Positions 1-9,400 of a stretch of DNA of 45,706 nucleotides are shown in pieces. The notes under the pieces were generated by a model that saw only the letters and a list, made by a program, of their open reading frames with translations, was not told the DNA's origin and did not search any database. Positions within the stretch are counted from its first letter, which is position 1. Each line of letters starts with the position of its first letter. The DNA lies in contig JAKAJU010000128.1 in assembly GCA_021813655.1 (NCBI GenBank), positions 1 through 45,706 of the forward strand, written 5' to 3'. The translations under genes were made by a program, and so were the position numbers. The stretch comes from Chloroflexota bacterium (GTDB taxonomy: Bacteria > Chloroflexota > Limnocylindria > Limnocylindrales > CSP1-4).

Positions 1-101
1 TCATGGGGTGCGGCCACGGTCGGCGCGGCGGCCATGGCCGGCGCGGCGGCCATGGCCGTGCCGTCGCTGTCGGGGGTGGTGCGGTCACGCCGTCTGGTCA
101 T
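1..101 (-). CDS. 5' end of an unidentified gene, cut by window edge
   Basis: The reading frame opens at an ATG (101-99) inside an ATGA overlap with the fmt stop codon and stays open to position 1, giving about 33 residues. They are basic at first (MTRRRDR) and then alanine-rich, with the hexamer AMAAAP twice, encoded by an exact 18-bp tandem repeat at 21-56. Genes after def-fmt in other bacteria often encode the 16S rRNA methyltransferase RsmB, but nothing in these few residues identifies a family. That a gene starts here is inferred from the translational-coupling pattern seen elsewhere in the window. Confidence 0.5.
   Translation of the reverse strand, partial: MTRRRDRTTPDSDGTAMAAAPAMAAAPTVAAPH
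21..56. repeat. 18-bp tandem repeat, two exact copies
   Basis: Two exact adjacent copies of an 18-bp unit (starting cggcgcggcgg, ending ccatggc). On the minus strand they are in frame in the partial gene and encode AMAAAP twice. Confidence 0.9.
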
Positions 102-1126
102 GTCGGCGCGGATTCTCGCACGCCCGACGCGGCGCGAACGGTGGAACCCACGAGCGCAGGCCGGCCCCGGCGCATCTCGGCCGCGCTCATGACCCGCCCT
201 CCCGCGAGCTGGAGGCGCGTGAGTCGCAGGAGCCCCTCGGACGTGGCGAGCGCGAGGCCGTCGCCGTCCGCGACGATCGACCCGACCGCGACGCCGGGCC
301 GCGCCGTGTCGCCGGGGGTCGCGGCGGCGCCATCGTGCACGATGAGCCGGCCCGCGGGGACCTCGACGAAGGAGCCGGGCCACGGGCGGAGCGCGCGGAT
401 CCGGCGCTCGAGGACGATGGCGGGCTGGGTCGGATCGAGGCGTCCGTCCTCCCGGCGCAGAGGCCGCGTCGACGTCGCGCCGTCGTCGGACTGGGGGACG
501 GCATCGATCTCCTCCCGAAGCCAGGGTCCCAGGGTGGCAGCCAGGAGCGCGACCCCGTCCGTCGCGAGCGCAGCCTCGAGATCCGGGGTGGACTCGGTCC
601 CGTCGAGGGGCCGCCGGGTCACCGCGACGATCGGCCCCGTGTCCACGCCCGCGTCCATCGCGATGACCGTCACGCCGGTCTCGCGGTCGCCGGCCGCGAT
701 CGCGGCGGGCACGGGCGTCGCGCCGCGGTGGCGCGGCAGGAGGGACGGGTGGACGTTGAGGAAGCCCCGGCGCGGGATGTCGAGGAGGGTCGCGGGGACG
801 ATCCGCCCGTAGTCCGCCACGACGGCCAGGTCCGGGTCCAGGTCGCGCAGCATGGCGACCGCCGCGGTGTCACGAAGCGTGGCGGGCTGGCGGAGGTCCA
901 GGCCGGCGCCGCGCGCGCGTGCGGCGACGGGCGTGGCGGTCGGGATGCCATCGCGTCCGGACGGCCGGTCGGGCGTCGACACGACGGCGACGGGCCTCGT
1001 CGCCGGATCCGCGAGCAGGCGGTCGAGCAGCGTGGCCGCGAACGGACCGGACCCGAAGAAGACGATCCGGGCGGGCCGGGCTGTCGCCGGGCGCGCACCG
1101 TGCGCGGACGGGAGCGGGCCGTCCAC
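98..1126 (-). CDS. fmt: Methionyl-tRNA formyltransferase
   Basis: Transfers a formyl group from 10-formyltetrahydrofolate to Met-tRNAfMet for translation initiation, in the cytoplasm. The 342 residues have the usual length and two-domain layout. The N-terminal Rossmann region opens with RIVFFGSGPFAA. The signature VHPSLLPRHRGATPV carries the catalytic His, and AMDAGVDTGPI carries the catalytic Asp. The C-terminal half holds the OB-like tRNA-binding domain (LRPWPGSF). The start is GTG, the only in-frame start before the conserved core; the first 18 residues are a Pro/Ala-rich extension. It lies 4 bp after def, the classic def-fmt pair, and its stop overlaps the next start as ATGA. Confidence 0.95.
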   Translation of the reverse strand: MDGPLPSAHGARPATARPARIVFFGSGPFAATLLDRLLADPATRPVAVVSTPDRPSGRDGIPTATPVAARARGAGLDLRQPATLRDTAAVAMLRDLDPDLAVVADYGRIVPATLLDIPRRGFLNVHPSLLPRHRGATPVPAAIAAGDRETGVTVIAMDAGVDTGPIVAVTRRPLDGTESTPDLEAALATDGVALLAATLGPWLREEIDAVPQSDDGATSTRPLRREDGRLDPTQPAIVLERRIRALRPWPGSFVEVPAGRLIVHDGAAATPGDTARPGVAVGSIVADGDGLALATSEGLLRLTRLQLAGGRVMSAAEMRRGRPALVGSTVRAASGVRESAPT

Positions 1127-1130
1127 CGCC

Positions 1131-1655
1131 TCAGCCGCGGTGCGCGAGGGCCTCGCGCTCCTCCTCGTCGACCCCCTCCTCCTCGAGCGAGCTCACCGGG
1201 ATGAGCTCGGTCTCGAGATCGGTGAGGTAGTCGATGAAGAGCTTGCCGTCGAGGTGATCGATCTCGTGCTGGAGAGCGCGCCCGAGGAGTCCCGATCCGC
1301 TGACCTTGTACTTCTTCCCTCTCCGGTCCTGCGCCACGACCCAGACCTTCTCCTTCCGGGTCACGTACGCGAAGAAGCCGGGGATCGACAGGCATCCCTC
1401 GAGGTCACGGTCCTCGCCGTCGGCGCGGACGATCCGCGGGTTCACGAGCTCGAGGAGCCGACCGCTCACCTCGACCACGGCCACGTCCAGGGCCTCACCG
1501 AGCTGCGGCGCAGCGAGGCCGACGCCGGGCGCGTGGCGCATCGTGTCGGTCAGGTCGTCGATGAGCTCGTGGAGGTACTTGCCGAACGAGTCGACGGGCT
1601 GGCCCTCGAGGCGCAGCCGCGGGTCGCCAAGGGTGAGGATGGGGAGCACGCTCAT
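1131..1655 (-). CDS. def: Peptide deformylase
   Basis: Removes the N-formyl group from nascent proteins; a metal-dependent cytoplasmic enzyme. The 174 residues include all three family motifs: GVGLAAPQ (residues 44-51), EGCLS with metal-binding Cys88, and HEIDH with His130, Glu131 and His134. An acidic, Glu-rich tail (about 150-170) follows the catalytic domain. It is upstream of fmt with only 4 bp between them, so the pair is one transcript that adds and removes formyl groups. A TATACT box ends 7 nt before the ATG and no Shine-Dalgarno sequence precedes it, so the message is probably leaderless. Confidence 0.97.
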   Translation of the reverse strand: MSVLPILTLGDPRLRLEGQPVDSFGKYLHELIDDLTDTMRHAPGVGLAAPQLGEALDVAVVEVSGRLLELVNPRIVRADGEDRDLEGCLSIPGFFAYVTRKEKVWVVAQDRRGKKYKVSGSGLLGRALQHEIDHLDGKLFIDYLTDLETELIPVSSLEEEGVDEEEREALAHRG

Positions 1656-1662
1656 GGCCGCG

Positions 1663-1668
1663 AGTATA
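1663..1668 (-). promoter_or_regulatory. -10 box TATACT of def-fmt
   Basis: TATACT on the minus strand, 7 nt upstream of the def ATG. Transcription would begin at or next to the A of the ATG, so the mRNA would be leaderless. No convincing -35 element is visible. Confidence 0.6.
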
Positions 1669-1718
1669 GCCGAGGGGTCCCGGAGCCCCGGCGCATCCAG
1701 GCGTGGAGCCCGGACACG

Positions 1719-4199
1719 TCAGAGCATGGATTCCGGGTCCACGTCCACGGTCCATGGCGACGGCGGTGTCCCCTCGAGGAGCCTGACGGGATCGGGCCCG
1801 CGCAGCGCGACGTTCCACCGCCACCGGCCCGCCCGGCGCGCGACGTACGCGGGAGCCGGACCGATGACCGCTGTCGCCGACGCCCGTGCGATCGCGCGGT
1901 CGCGGAGCGCGGTCGCCATCTCGAGCGCCGCGCGCCTGCCCGCCTCCCGGTCGGGCAGCGCGATCGTCAGCTTCACGAGCCGCCCGAACGGCGGCGAGCC
2001 CACGAGCCGCCGGAGCGCGAGCTCATCGTCGTAGAAGGCGGCGACGTCACCCGTCGCGACCGCGCGCATCACCGGGTGCTCCGGGAGGTACGTCTGGACG
2101 ATCGCCCGCCCCGGACGCGCGCCGCGGCCCGCCCGGCCGATCGCCTGGACGACGAGCTGGAGCGTCCGCTCGGCCGCCCGCTCATTGGGCAGGTTGAGGG
2201 CGACGTCCGCCGAGACCACGCCCACGAGCGTGACCTCGGGGACGTCGAGCCCCTTCGTCACGAGGCTCGTGCCCACGAGCACATCGAGGCGGCCCTCGCC
2301 GAACGCATCGATGACGCGCACCGCCTCGCCCTTCCGCTCGACGACGTCGCGGTCGAGCCGTCCGACGCGCAGCCCGGGGAAGCGCTCGGCCACCTCGCGC
2401 TCGATCCGCTCCGTCCCGCCGCCCAGGTACCGGACCCGCGCCGACCCACACCCGCGGCACCGCAGCGGCACCGGCGCCGACGCCCCGCAGTGGTGGCAGC
2501 GGAGCACCGCCGCCGCCTCGTGGTAGACGAGCGGGCGGTCGCAGTCGGGGCATGTCTCCACGCGCCCGCAGTCACGGCACAGGACCACCGACGCCGCCCC
2601 GCGGCGGTTCATCACGAGGATCGCGCGCTCGCCGGCGCCGACATCGAGGGCGGCGAGGGCCTCCGTCAGCCGCCGCGAGAGCAGCCCGCGGTTGCCCGCC
2701 GCGAGCTCCGCGCGGAGGTCGATGACCTCGACCGTCGGCGCCGCCCCGGACAGCCTCGCCGGCAGCGAGATCCGCGCGTACGTGCCGTCGGCCGCGCGAC
2801 CGAACGTCTCCACCGCGGGCGTCGCGCTGCCGAGGACGACCGCCGCGCCGGCGAGCGCGCCGAGGCGGATCGCGACGTCGCGGGCCTGCAGCCGAGGTAG
2901 CCGATCGCTCTTGTACGCGGGGTCGTGCTCCTCGTCGACGATGACGACCCCGACGTCCGCCAGGGGCGCCGTCACGGCGATGCGCGTCCCCACGACGACA
3001 TCGACGCCGCCCGCGCGGACCCGGCGCCACTCGTCCGCCCGTTCGCCCTCGCCGAGCGCCGAGTGGAGGACCGCGACCTCCGCGTCCAGGTCGGCGCGGA
3101 GGCGGTCGAGCAGCGGTGTGGCGAGCGCGACCTCCGGGACGAGGACGAGCGCGGGCCTGCCCGCGGCGAGCGACGCGGCGATCGCCTCCACGTAGACGGC
3201 GGTCCGTCCACCGCCCGTCACGCCGTCGATGAGCAGCGGCCGGGCGTCGCGCGCGTCGAGCGCCGCGCGGATCGCCGCCACGGCCGTCGCCTGCTCAGGC
3301 GAGAGCGAGGCGCCGGCCGGCCGTCCACCCCGACTGCCGGCGGCCCGTCCCTCGAGCGGACGGCGCGCTCGCTCGCGCACCTCCGCGACCGCGAGGCCGC
3401 GGCGCACGAGGGCAGCAGGGACGCCGGTCCCGTGGGTCGCGGCGATCCGCGCGGCGGGAGCTCCGTCGGGCTCGGCGCCGATCTCCGCAAGGGCGGCCTT
3501 CTGGCGTGCCCCGAGGGGCCGTGCGCGGGGGGACCGGGGCGCCGCGACGGTCGGCACCCCGTCGCACTCGGTCCCTCCCGACCGCTCCACGTCGGGCTGG
3601 GGACCGACGCCGGCCGCGGCGCGGCCGGCGTCGGTGAGGCGGAGCCATCGGTCGTACCGGGGCCCGGCCCCAGCCGCGCGGAGCTCCCAGGCGAGGTGGA
3701 TGAGCCCCCGGTCCTCGAGCTCGTGGAGGCGACGCAGCCCGGCCGCCCTTCCCGCGTCGCCGACGAGGTCGACCGCCGGACGCGGTCCGGCCTCCAGGCG
3801 CGCGAGGATGTCGCGGACCCACGGATCGTCGACGCCGGTGCTCCCCTCTCCCTCCGGATCGCGTTCGGCGACCAGCTCCAGCCTCTCGAGGGTGCGGGGC
3901 GGCAGCATCGCCCTGATCGTCGCCGCGAGCGGCGCGAGATACGTCTCCGAGATCCACGTGGCGAGCGCGAGCGAGAGCGGCGGCAGGATCGGGCCGTCCG
4001 CGCGGACCCGCGAGACCAGCGGCTTCGTGGGGACGGCGGGATCCGCGTCGAGCCGCGCGACGACGATCGCGAGGGCGCGGCGCCGGCCGAACTCCACGAG
4101 CACCGCCTCCCCGGGGACGACGTCGTCGGTCTCCGCGGTCAGGTGGTAGGTGTACGGCCGGTCCCCGCCCGCGCCGGCGGCATCGACGGCGACCTGCAC
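1719..4199 (-). CDS. priA: Primosomal protein N' (PriA) with altered Walker A
   Basis: PriA recognises stalled or collapsed replication forks and reloads the replicative helicase. The 826 residues have the family layout: N-terminal 3'-DNA-binding region (PYTYHL...VLVEFGRRRALAIVV), winged helix, helicase lobe with VIVDEEH, four Cys pairs for two zinc ions (CRDC, CPDC, CHHC, CRGC), then the second helicase lobe (QAIGRAGRG). The Walker A motif reads GVTGGGRT where the family has GVTGSGKT: the ATP-binding lysine is Arg332 (codon CGG, 3206-3204). The start is GTG; the frame stays open through the 109 bp back to gmk (Pro/Ala/Asp-rich) but offers no better start. Actinobacterial PriA proteins are known to be helicase-defective; this may be an intermediate state. 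Confidence 0.93.
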   Translation of the reverse strand: MQVAVDAAGAGGDRPYTYHLTAETDDVVPGEAVLVEFGRRRALAIVVARLDADPAVPTKPLVSRVRADGPILPPLSLALATWISETYLAPLAATIRAMLPPRTLERLELVAERDPEGEGSTGVDDPWVRDILARLEAGPRPAVDLVGDAGRAAGLRRLHELEDRGLIHLAWELRAAGAGPRYDRWLRLTDAGRAAAGVGPQPDVERSGGTECDGVPTVAAPRSPRARPLGARQKAALAEIGAEPDGAPAARIAATHGTGVPAALVRRGLAVAEVRERARRPLEGRAAGSRGGRPAGASLSPEQATAVAAIRAALDARDARPLLIDGVTGGGRTAVYVEAIAASLAAGRPALVLVPEVALATPLLDRLRADLDAEVAVLHSALGEGERADEWRRVRAGGVDVVVGTRIAVTAPLADVGVVIVDEEHDPAYKSDRLPRLQARDVAIRLGALAGAAVVLGSATPAVETFGRAADGTYARISLPARLSGAAPTVEVIDLRAELAAGNRGLLSRRLTEALAALDVGAGERAILVMNRRGAASVVLCRDCGRVETCPDCDRPLVYHEAAAVLRCHHCGASAPVPLRCRGCGSARVRYLGGGTERIEREVAERFPGLRVGRLDRDVVERKGEAVRVIDAFGEGRLDVLVGTSLVTKGLDVPEVTLVGVVSADVALNLPNERAAERTLQLVVQAIGRAGRGARPGRAIVQTYLPEHPVMRAVATGDVAAFYDDELALRRLVGSPPFGRLVKLTIALPDREAGRRAALEMATALRDRAIARASATAVIGPAPAYVARRAGRWRWNVALRGPDPVRLLEGTPPSPWTVDVDPESML

Positions 4200-4308
4200 C
4201 CAGCCGACGGGCTCGGCTGCCCCCGATCCGCCCGGCCGATCGGTCCGGCCGTCCGGGGCGGGAGCGTGGGCGTCCGGCGCAGGCGCGGAGGCGTCAGGCG
4301 CGAAGGGG

Positions 4309-4929
4309 TCAGACGCGGAGTCGTCGGTCGGCGTGTGCGAGCCGTTCGTCGTCGATGATCCCCACGATGGTGGCGGCCGTCCGGTCGATCTCGCCGGTCC
4401 GGTTCTCGACGACGTGATCGTATGCGTCCCGGCGAGCCAGCTCGTCCATCGCGTTGCGCTGGCGGATCTCCAGCTCGTGCGCGGATTCGGTCCCGCGCGC
4501 GCGCAGGCGAGTGAAGAGCTCCTCCGTCGACGGCGGCATGAGGAACACGAGGAGGGCGTCGGGGACCTCGCCCTTCACGGCCGCCGCACCCTGCACGTCG
4601 ATCTTGAGCACGACGTGGCGTCCTGCCGCGAGCGCGGCCCGGACGCTGTCGCGTGGCGTCCCGTACCAGTTGCCGTGGACCTCGGCGCACTCGAGGAACC
4701 CCGCGTCGTCCCGCATCCTGCCGAACGCCTCGGGAGTGAGGAAGCGGTAGTCGATCCCGTCGATCTCGCCGGGCCGGGGTGCGCGCGTGGTGCACGTGAC
4801 GACGTAGTGGTACGCGGACGCGCCCGGCAGCCGGCGCATGGCCGCGATGATCGTATCCTTCCCCACCCCCGACGGGCCGCTGATGATCACCAGGAGAGCA
4901 CCGGGCGCGCCGAGGACGGGCGGAGTCAC
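4309..4929 (-). CDS. gmk: Guanylate kinase
   Basis: Phosphorylates GMP to GDP with ATP in purine nucleotide recycling. The 206 residues match the family length. The P-loop is GPSGVGKD (residues 18-25). The GMP-binding region follows (TCTTRAPRPGEIDGIDYRF), then IDVQGAAAVK and the lid region. The start is GTG in a GTGA overlap with the rluD stop, so translation is probably coupled. It belongs to the lspA-rluD-gmk-priA run. rpoZ and coaBC, which often follow gmk in related gene orders, are absent. Confidence 0.95.
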   Translation of the reverse strand: MTPPVLGAPGALLVIISGPSGVGKDTIIAAMRRLPGASAYHYVVTCTTRAPRPGEIDGIDYRFLTPEAFGRMRDDAGFLECAEVHGNWYGTPRDSVRAALAAGRHVVLKIDVQGAAAVKGEVPDALLVFLMPPSTEELFTRLRARGTESAHELEIRQRNAMDELARRDAYDHVVENRTGEIDRTAATIVGIIDDERLAHADRRLRV

Positions 4930-5888
4930 CGGACGATCCTGTCGGAGGTCGGAAGGCCGCTGAGGGCGGCCGCCCGCACGCGGAGCCCCGAGAGCACCTC
5001 CTCGAGCTCCGCGGGGAGCGGCGCCTGGGCGCGGATGAGGTGGCCGTCGCCCGGCGACTGGAGCTCCAGGCGCCAGGCGTGCAGGAAGAGCCGGTGCAGG
5101 CCTTCGGGGCCCTTCCGGGCGGTGCCAGTCCCGTAGAGCGGATCCCCGGCGACGGCATGGCCCAGCGCCGCCATGTGCACGCGGATCTGGTGCGTCCGAC
5201 CCGTGATCAGGTCGACCTCGAGCAGCGTCCAGCCCGGCAGGCGCTCGCGCACCCGGTAGCCGGTCGTCGCGTGCTGGCCGTCCGCGGTGACCGCGCGCCG
5301 CAGGCGGTTGCGCGGGTCTCGCCCGATCGGCGCCTCGACCCGGCCGGCAGGCGCCTCCACGGCCCCTTCCACGAGGGCCATGTACGTCTTCTTCACGCGC
5401 CGCGCCTTGAGCTGGGCCATGAGGCTCGCCTGGGCCCGGTCGTCCTTCGCGACCATGAGCAGCCCCGAGGTGTCGCGGTCGAGCCGGTGGACGATCCCGG
5501 GGCGCATGACGCCGGCGATCCCCCCGTACGTCGTGCCGCGGGCGAGCAGGGCGTTCACGAGCGTCCCGCCGGCGTGCCCGGGCGCCGGGTGGACGACGAG
5601 CCCCGAGGGCTTGTCGACGATGAGGAGGTCGGCGTCCTCGTAGACCACCTCGAGCGGGATCGCCTCGGGCTCCAGCTCGAGGGGGGCGGGATCGGGAACG
5701 TCCACGCGGAGCGAGCTGCCGCCCGTGAGGATGACGTTCGCCTTCGTCGGGGCACCGTCGAGGTGGACGAACCCGTCGGTGATGAGCCGCTGGACGTACG
5801 ACCGCGACAGGCCGGTACGGTCCGCGGCGAACCTGTCGAGGCGCTCGCCCGCGGCCTCGGGCGGCACGGCCACCTCGAGCGTCCTCAC
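4926..5888 (-). CDS. rluD: RluA/RluD-family 23S rRNA pseudouridine synthase
   Basis: Isomerises specific uridines of large-subunit rRNA to pseudouridine. The 320 residues begin with an S4 RNA-binding domain (ERLDRFAADRTGLSRSYVQRLI), followed by the RluA-type catalytic domain. The catalytic Asp is in the signature GIVHRLDRDTSGLL, and GRTHQIRVHMAALGH is the second conserved block. I chose the GTG start at 5888 because it forms a GTGA overlap with the lspA stop and opens directly into the S4 domain; a longer reading frame to 5996 only overlaps lspA. RluA, RluC and RluD paralogues cannot be separated with certainty by eye. Confidence 0.92.
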   Translation of the reverse strand: MRTLEVAVPPEAAGERLDRFAADRTGLSRSYVQRLITDGFVHLDGAPTKANVILTGGSSLRVDVPDPAPLELEPEAIPLEVVYEDADLLIVDKPSGLVVHPAPGHAGGTLVNALLARGTTYGGIAGVMRPGIVHRLDRDTSGLLMVAKDDRAQASLMAQLKARRVKKTYMALVEGAVEAPAGRVEAPIGRDPRNRLRRAVTADGQHATTGYRVRERLPGWTLLEVDLITGRTHQIRVHMAALGHAVAGDPLYGTGTARKGPEGLHRLFLHAWRLELQSPGDGHLIRAQAPLPAELEEVLSGLRVRAAALSGLPTSDRIVR

Positions 5889-6427
5889 CGGGGCTCGTCG
5901 CCTCCGGCCGGTGTGGGCGTCTCGCCACCGAACCGCGCGCCCACCGACGGCAGGAGGGCGACCACGATGACGATGAGGATCCCGATGTCGATGCACGCGT
6001 CCGCGATGTTGAAGGTGAAGAAGCGCCAGCCGCCGATGCCGAGATCGACGAAGTCAACGACGTACCCGTAGCGGAACCGGTCGATCGCGTTGCCGACGGC
6101 TCCGCCGAGGAGCAACCCCAGCCCGACGGTCACGAGCCAGCCGCCGGACGCGGAGGTGCGCGCGTGGAGCCAGACGATGACCCCGATGACGAGAAGGCTC
6201 ACGAGGCCGAAGATGAGCGCGCTCTGCTGGAACAGGCCGAACAGCGCGCCCGCGTTGTGGATGTACCAGATCCGCACGAGGTCGCCGAGCACCTGTGCCG
6301 GCTGGCCGAGCGGATGGTTGGCGACGACGTACGTCTTGGCAGCCTGGTCCGCGACCACGACGACGGCCGCGACGGCCAGGAAGGCGACCCACCGACGCGC
6401 GGACGCGCCCGCGACGACGCGGTTCAC
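5885..6427 (-). CDS. lspA: Lipoprotein signal peptidase (signal peptidase II)
   Basis: Aspartic membrane protease that cleaves signal peptides of diacylglyceryl-modified prolipoproteins. The 180 residues have four transmembrane segments. All conserved blocks are present: DQAAK (27-31), HNAGALFGL (57-65), GGAVGNAIDR with catalytic Asp116, and FTFNIADACIDIG with catalytic Asp143. A soluble Pro/Gly-rich tail follows the last membrane segment. It is the first gene of the coupled lspA-rluD-gmk run, with ileS 34 bp upstream. The LysM lipoprotein at 41948-42310 is a likely substrate. Confidence 0.96.
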   Translation of the reverse strand: MNRVVAGASARRWVAFLAVAAVVVVADQAAKTYVVANHPLGQPAQVLGDLVRIWYIHNAGALFGLFQQSALIFGLVSLLVIGVIVWLHARTSASGGWLVTVGLGLLLGGAVGNAIDRFRYGYVVDFVDLGIGGWRFFTFNIADACIDIGILIVIVVALLPSVGARFGGETPTPAGGDEPR

Positions 6428-6461
6428 GCCTTGACCTCCCGGCCGTTCCCGATGCCCGGTG

Positions 6462-9400
6462 TCACGACGGTCCGCCCACCCGGCGCCGGACCCCGAACCG
6501 CAGGCTTCCGCCCTCGACCTCGATCTCCCCGACCGCGGCGTCGAGCGGGACCGGCCCGACCGCCACGGCGTCCGCGAGGGTCTCCGCGGCCAGGGCCGGG
6601 ATGAGGAGGGCGATCCGCGCCGCGGCCGGGCCCTCCTCGATCGCGAGGTCGATGCGCTCGTCCACGGTCAGGCCCATCTCGCGCCGGAGCTCCTGCACCG
6701 CGCGCTGGAGGTCGCGAGCCTCGCCTTCGACGCGGAGCTCCGGGGTCACGTTCGTGTCGAGGACGACGACGAGGCCGTGGTCGTGCGCGACGGCGGTCCC
6801 CGGTCGCGGCGTCGAGAGGATCTCCACCTCGTCGGGCGCGAGCGTCACGCCCGCGAGCGTCACGGAGCCGTCCGGGTGGAACTCGGCAGCGCCCTCGCGA
6901 GCTGCGGTCATCACGGCGGGGATCGCGGGCCCGAGCCGCTTGCCGATCTTCGGCAGGAGCGGCTTCACACGCCGCTCGACGAGGTCGGAGTCGCTCGCGA
7001 TGGGGATGATCTCCTTGACGTTGATCTCGTCCGCGAGGCGCCCGAGCATCTCCTCACGGTATCGCAGCCCAGCGTCCGTGAGGGCCACCCACGCGCGTCC
7101 GAGCGGCTGGCGCAGCTTGATGCCCGCCTGGCTCCGGAGGGAGCGGATGAGCTCGACGGCACGAGAGAAGACCGCCATCGAGTCCTCGAGGGCGGGATCG
7201 CGGAATCCCGCGAGCTCGGCGGACGGCCAGCGCGTGAGGTGGACGCTGTCGGGCGCCGTGGGGTCCACGGCCGCGACGAGGTTCCGATAGAAGGCCTCGG
7301 AGAGGAACGGGAGGATCGGCGCGGCGACCCGCGCGAGCCCGACGAGGGCAGCGTGGAGCGTCGCGAACGCCGCGTCGCGGTCGGCCGGGTCGCTCGACCG
7401 GGAGAAGCGCTTCCGGTTGAGCCGCAGGTACCAGGTCGAGAGGGCGTCGATGAACTGCGAGATCTCGCGAGCCGCCGCGTCGAGGTCGTAGTCGCCCAGG
7501 CGGTCGCCGACACGTTCCGCGAGGCCGGCAAGGCGGGACAGGATCCAGCGGTCGATCGCCAGGCGCTCGTCGAGCGGCGGCACCGGCCGCTCCGGGGTCC
7601 ATCCGGCGACCCGCGCGTAGGTGACGAAGAAGGAATAGACGTTCCACAGGACGAGCAGCTCGCGGCGGGCCTCGTCGGCCGCGTGCCAGCCGAAGAGGAT
7701 GTTGTCCTCGGGTCGGGCGTTCGCGTACATCCAGCGCATGACGTCGACGCCCATGCGCTCGGCCGCCTCGTCGAACTCGATCGCGTTGCCCCAGCTCTTG
7801 TGCATGGGGCGGCCGTCCTCGCCGAAGAGCGTCGCGTACCCGAAGATCGTCCGGAACGGCGGCTCCCGCCGCAGGACGGTGCTCATCGCGAGCAGCGAGT
7901 AGAACCAGTTCCGGAACTGGCCCGGGAAGCTCTCGGTGATGAAGTCGGCCGGGAACCACGTGCTCCAGTAGGCGGGATCCGTCCGGTAGTGCATCGTGGA
8001 GAACGGGACGATCCCGGCGTCGAGCCACGGGTTGCCCACGTCGCGGACACGCTCGACCGGGGCACCGCAGCCGGGGCACGCCACCTTGACGGAATCCACG
8101 TACGGCCTGTGCGGCGTGTGACCCTCGAGGACCTCCCAGCCCTCGACGGCGCGCTCGCGCAGCTCGTCTCGGCCGCCGATGACATCGATCGTCCCGCATG
8201 CCCGGCAGTCGTAGATCGGCAGCGCCAGCCCCCAGTAGCGCTTCTTGCTGATCATCCAGTCGTGCATGTTCAGGAGCCAGTCGAGCTCGCGCTCGTACCC
8301 GAACGACGGGATCCACCGGATCCGGTCCACGACCTCCATGATCTGGTAGCGGAGCGACGCGTCCACCTCGGCCGGCGTCAGCTCGGAGCGGGGCTTGTCG
8401 TAGACCGGTCCCATGCTGATGTACCACTCGTCGACGAGCCGGAAGACGAGCGGCGTGCCGCAGCGCCAGCAGTGCGGGTACCGGTGCGTGTACGGCTCCA
8501 CCCGGTGGAAGAACCCGTGGTGGCGGAGGCGCTCGAGGATCTGGTCGGTGACGTCGCGCACGTCGCGCCCCGAGAGCGCGTCGAAGCCCTCGATGAAGAT
8601 CCCGGACTCGTCGAGCGGGGCGATCATCGGGAGGCCGAGCTGCCTGCCGAGGGCGAAGTCCTCGGCGCCGCAGCCGGGGGCGATGTGGACGATCCCCGTG
8701 CCCTCCTCCTCTCCGACCTCGTCCCAGAGGACGACGCGGTGCTCGTAGTGGCCGCCGTCCGGGCCACTGCGTGCGAAGGCGGCGCGGACCGCCGGGAGGT
8801 CGTCGAAGGGCCCGCGATAGCGCCAGCCGACGAGCGCGCTCCCGGGCACCTCCTCGAGCACCTCGAAGCCCCCCTGGAGGGCCTGCTTGAGGGTCCCCTT
8901 CCCCAGCCACAGCACCTTGTCGTCCTGGCGGACCTTGACGTATCTCAGATCGGCACCGACCGCCGCCGCGACGTTGGACGTGAGGGTCCACGGCGTCGTC
9001 GTCCAGACGAGGAGCGCCTCACCGGGCCGGTCCACGAGCGGGAAGCGGACCGTCAGCCCGGGATCCTCCCGATCCTGGTAGCCCTCGGTCATCTCGTGCT
9101 GGCTGATGCCGGTGCCGCAGCGCGCGCACCACGGCATCGTGTCGTGGCCCTTGTAGAGCCACCCGCGGTGGTGGCACTCCGCGAGGAAGGCCCAGATGAG
9201 GTCGTTGTTCTCGTTGCTGAACGTGTAGTACGACCCGCCGAGCTCGGGCATCCCGAGGCGGCCGACGATCATCTCCACGGTGTCGGTGACCGGCCCGCCG
9301 GGGCCTTCCACCGTCACCGAGGCCGACGGGTCCGCCGCGAGCAGATCGCGGAGGCGGCGCAGCTCCTCCGGATCGTCCCAGTCCATCCAGTAGCCGAGTC

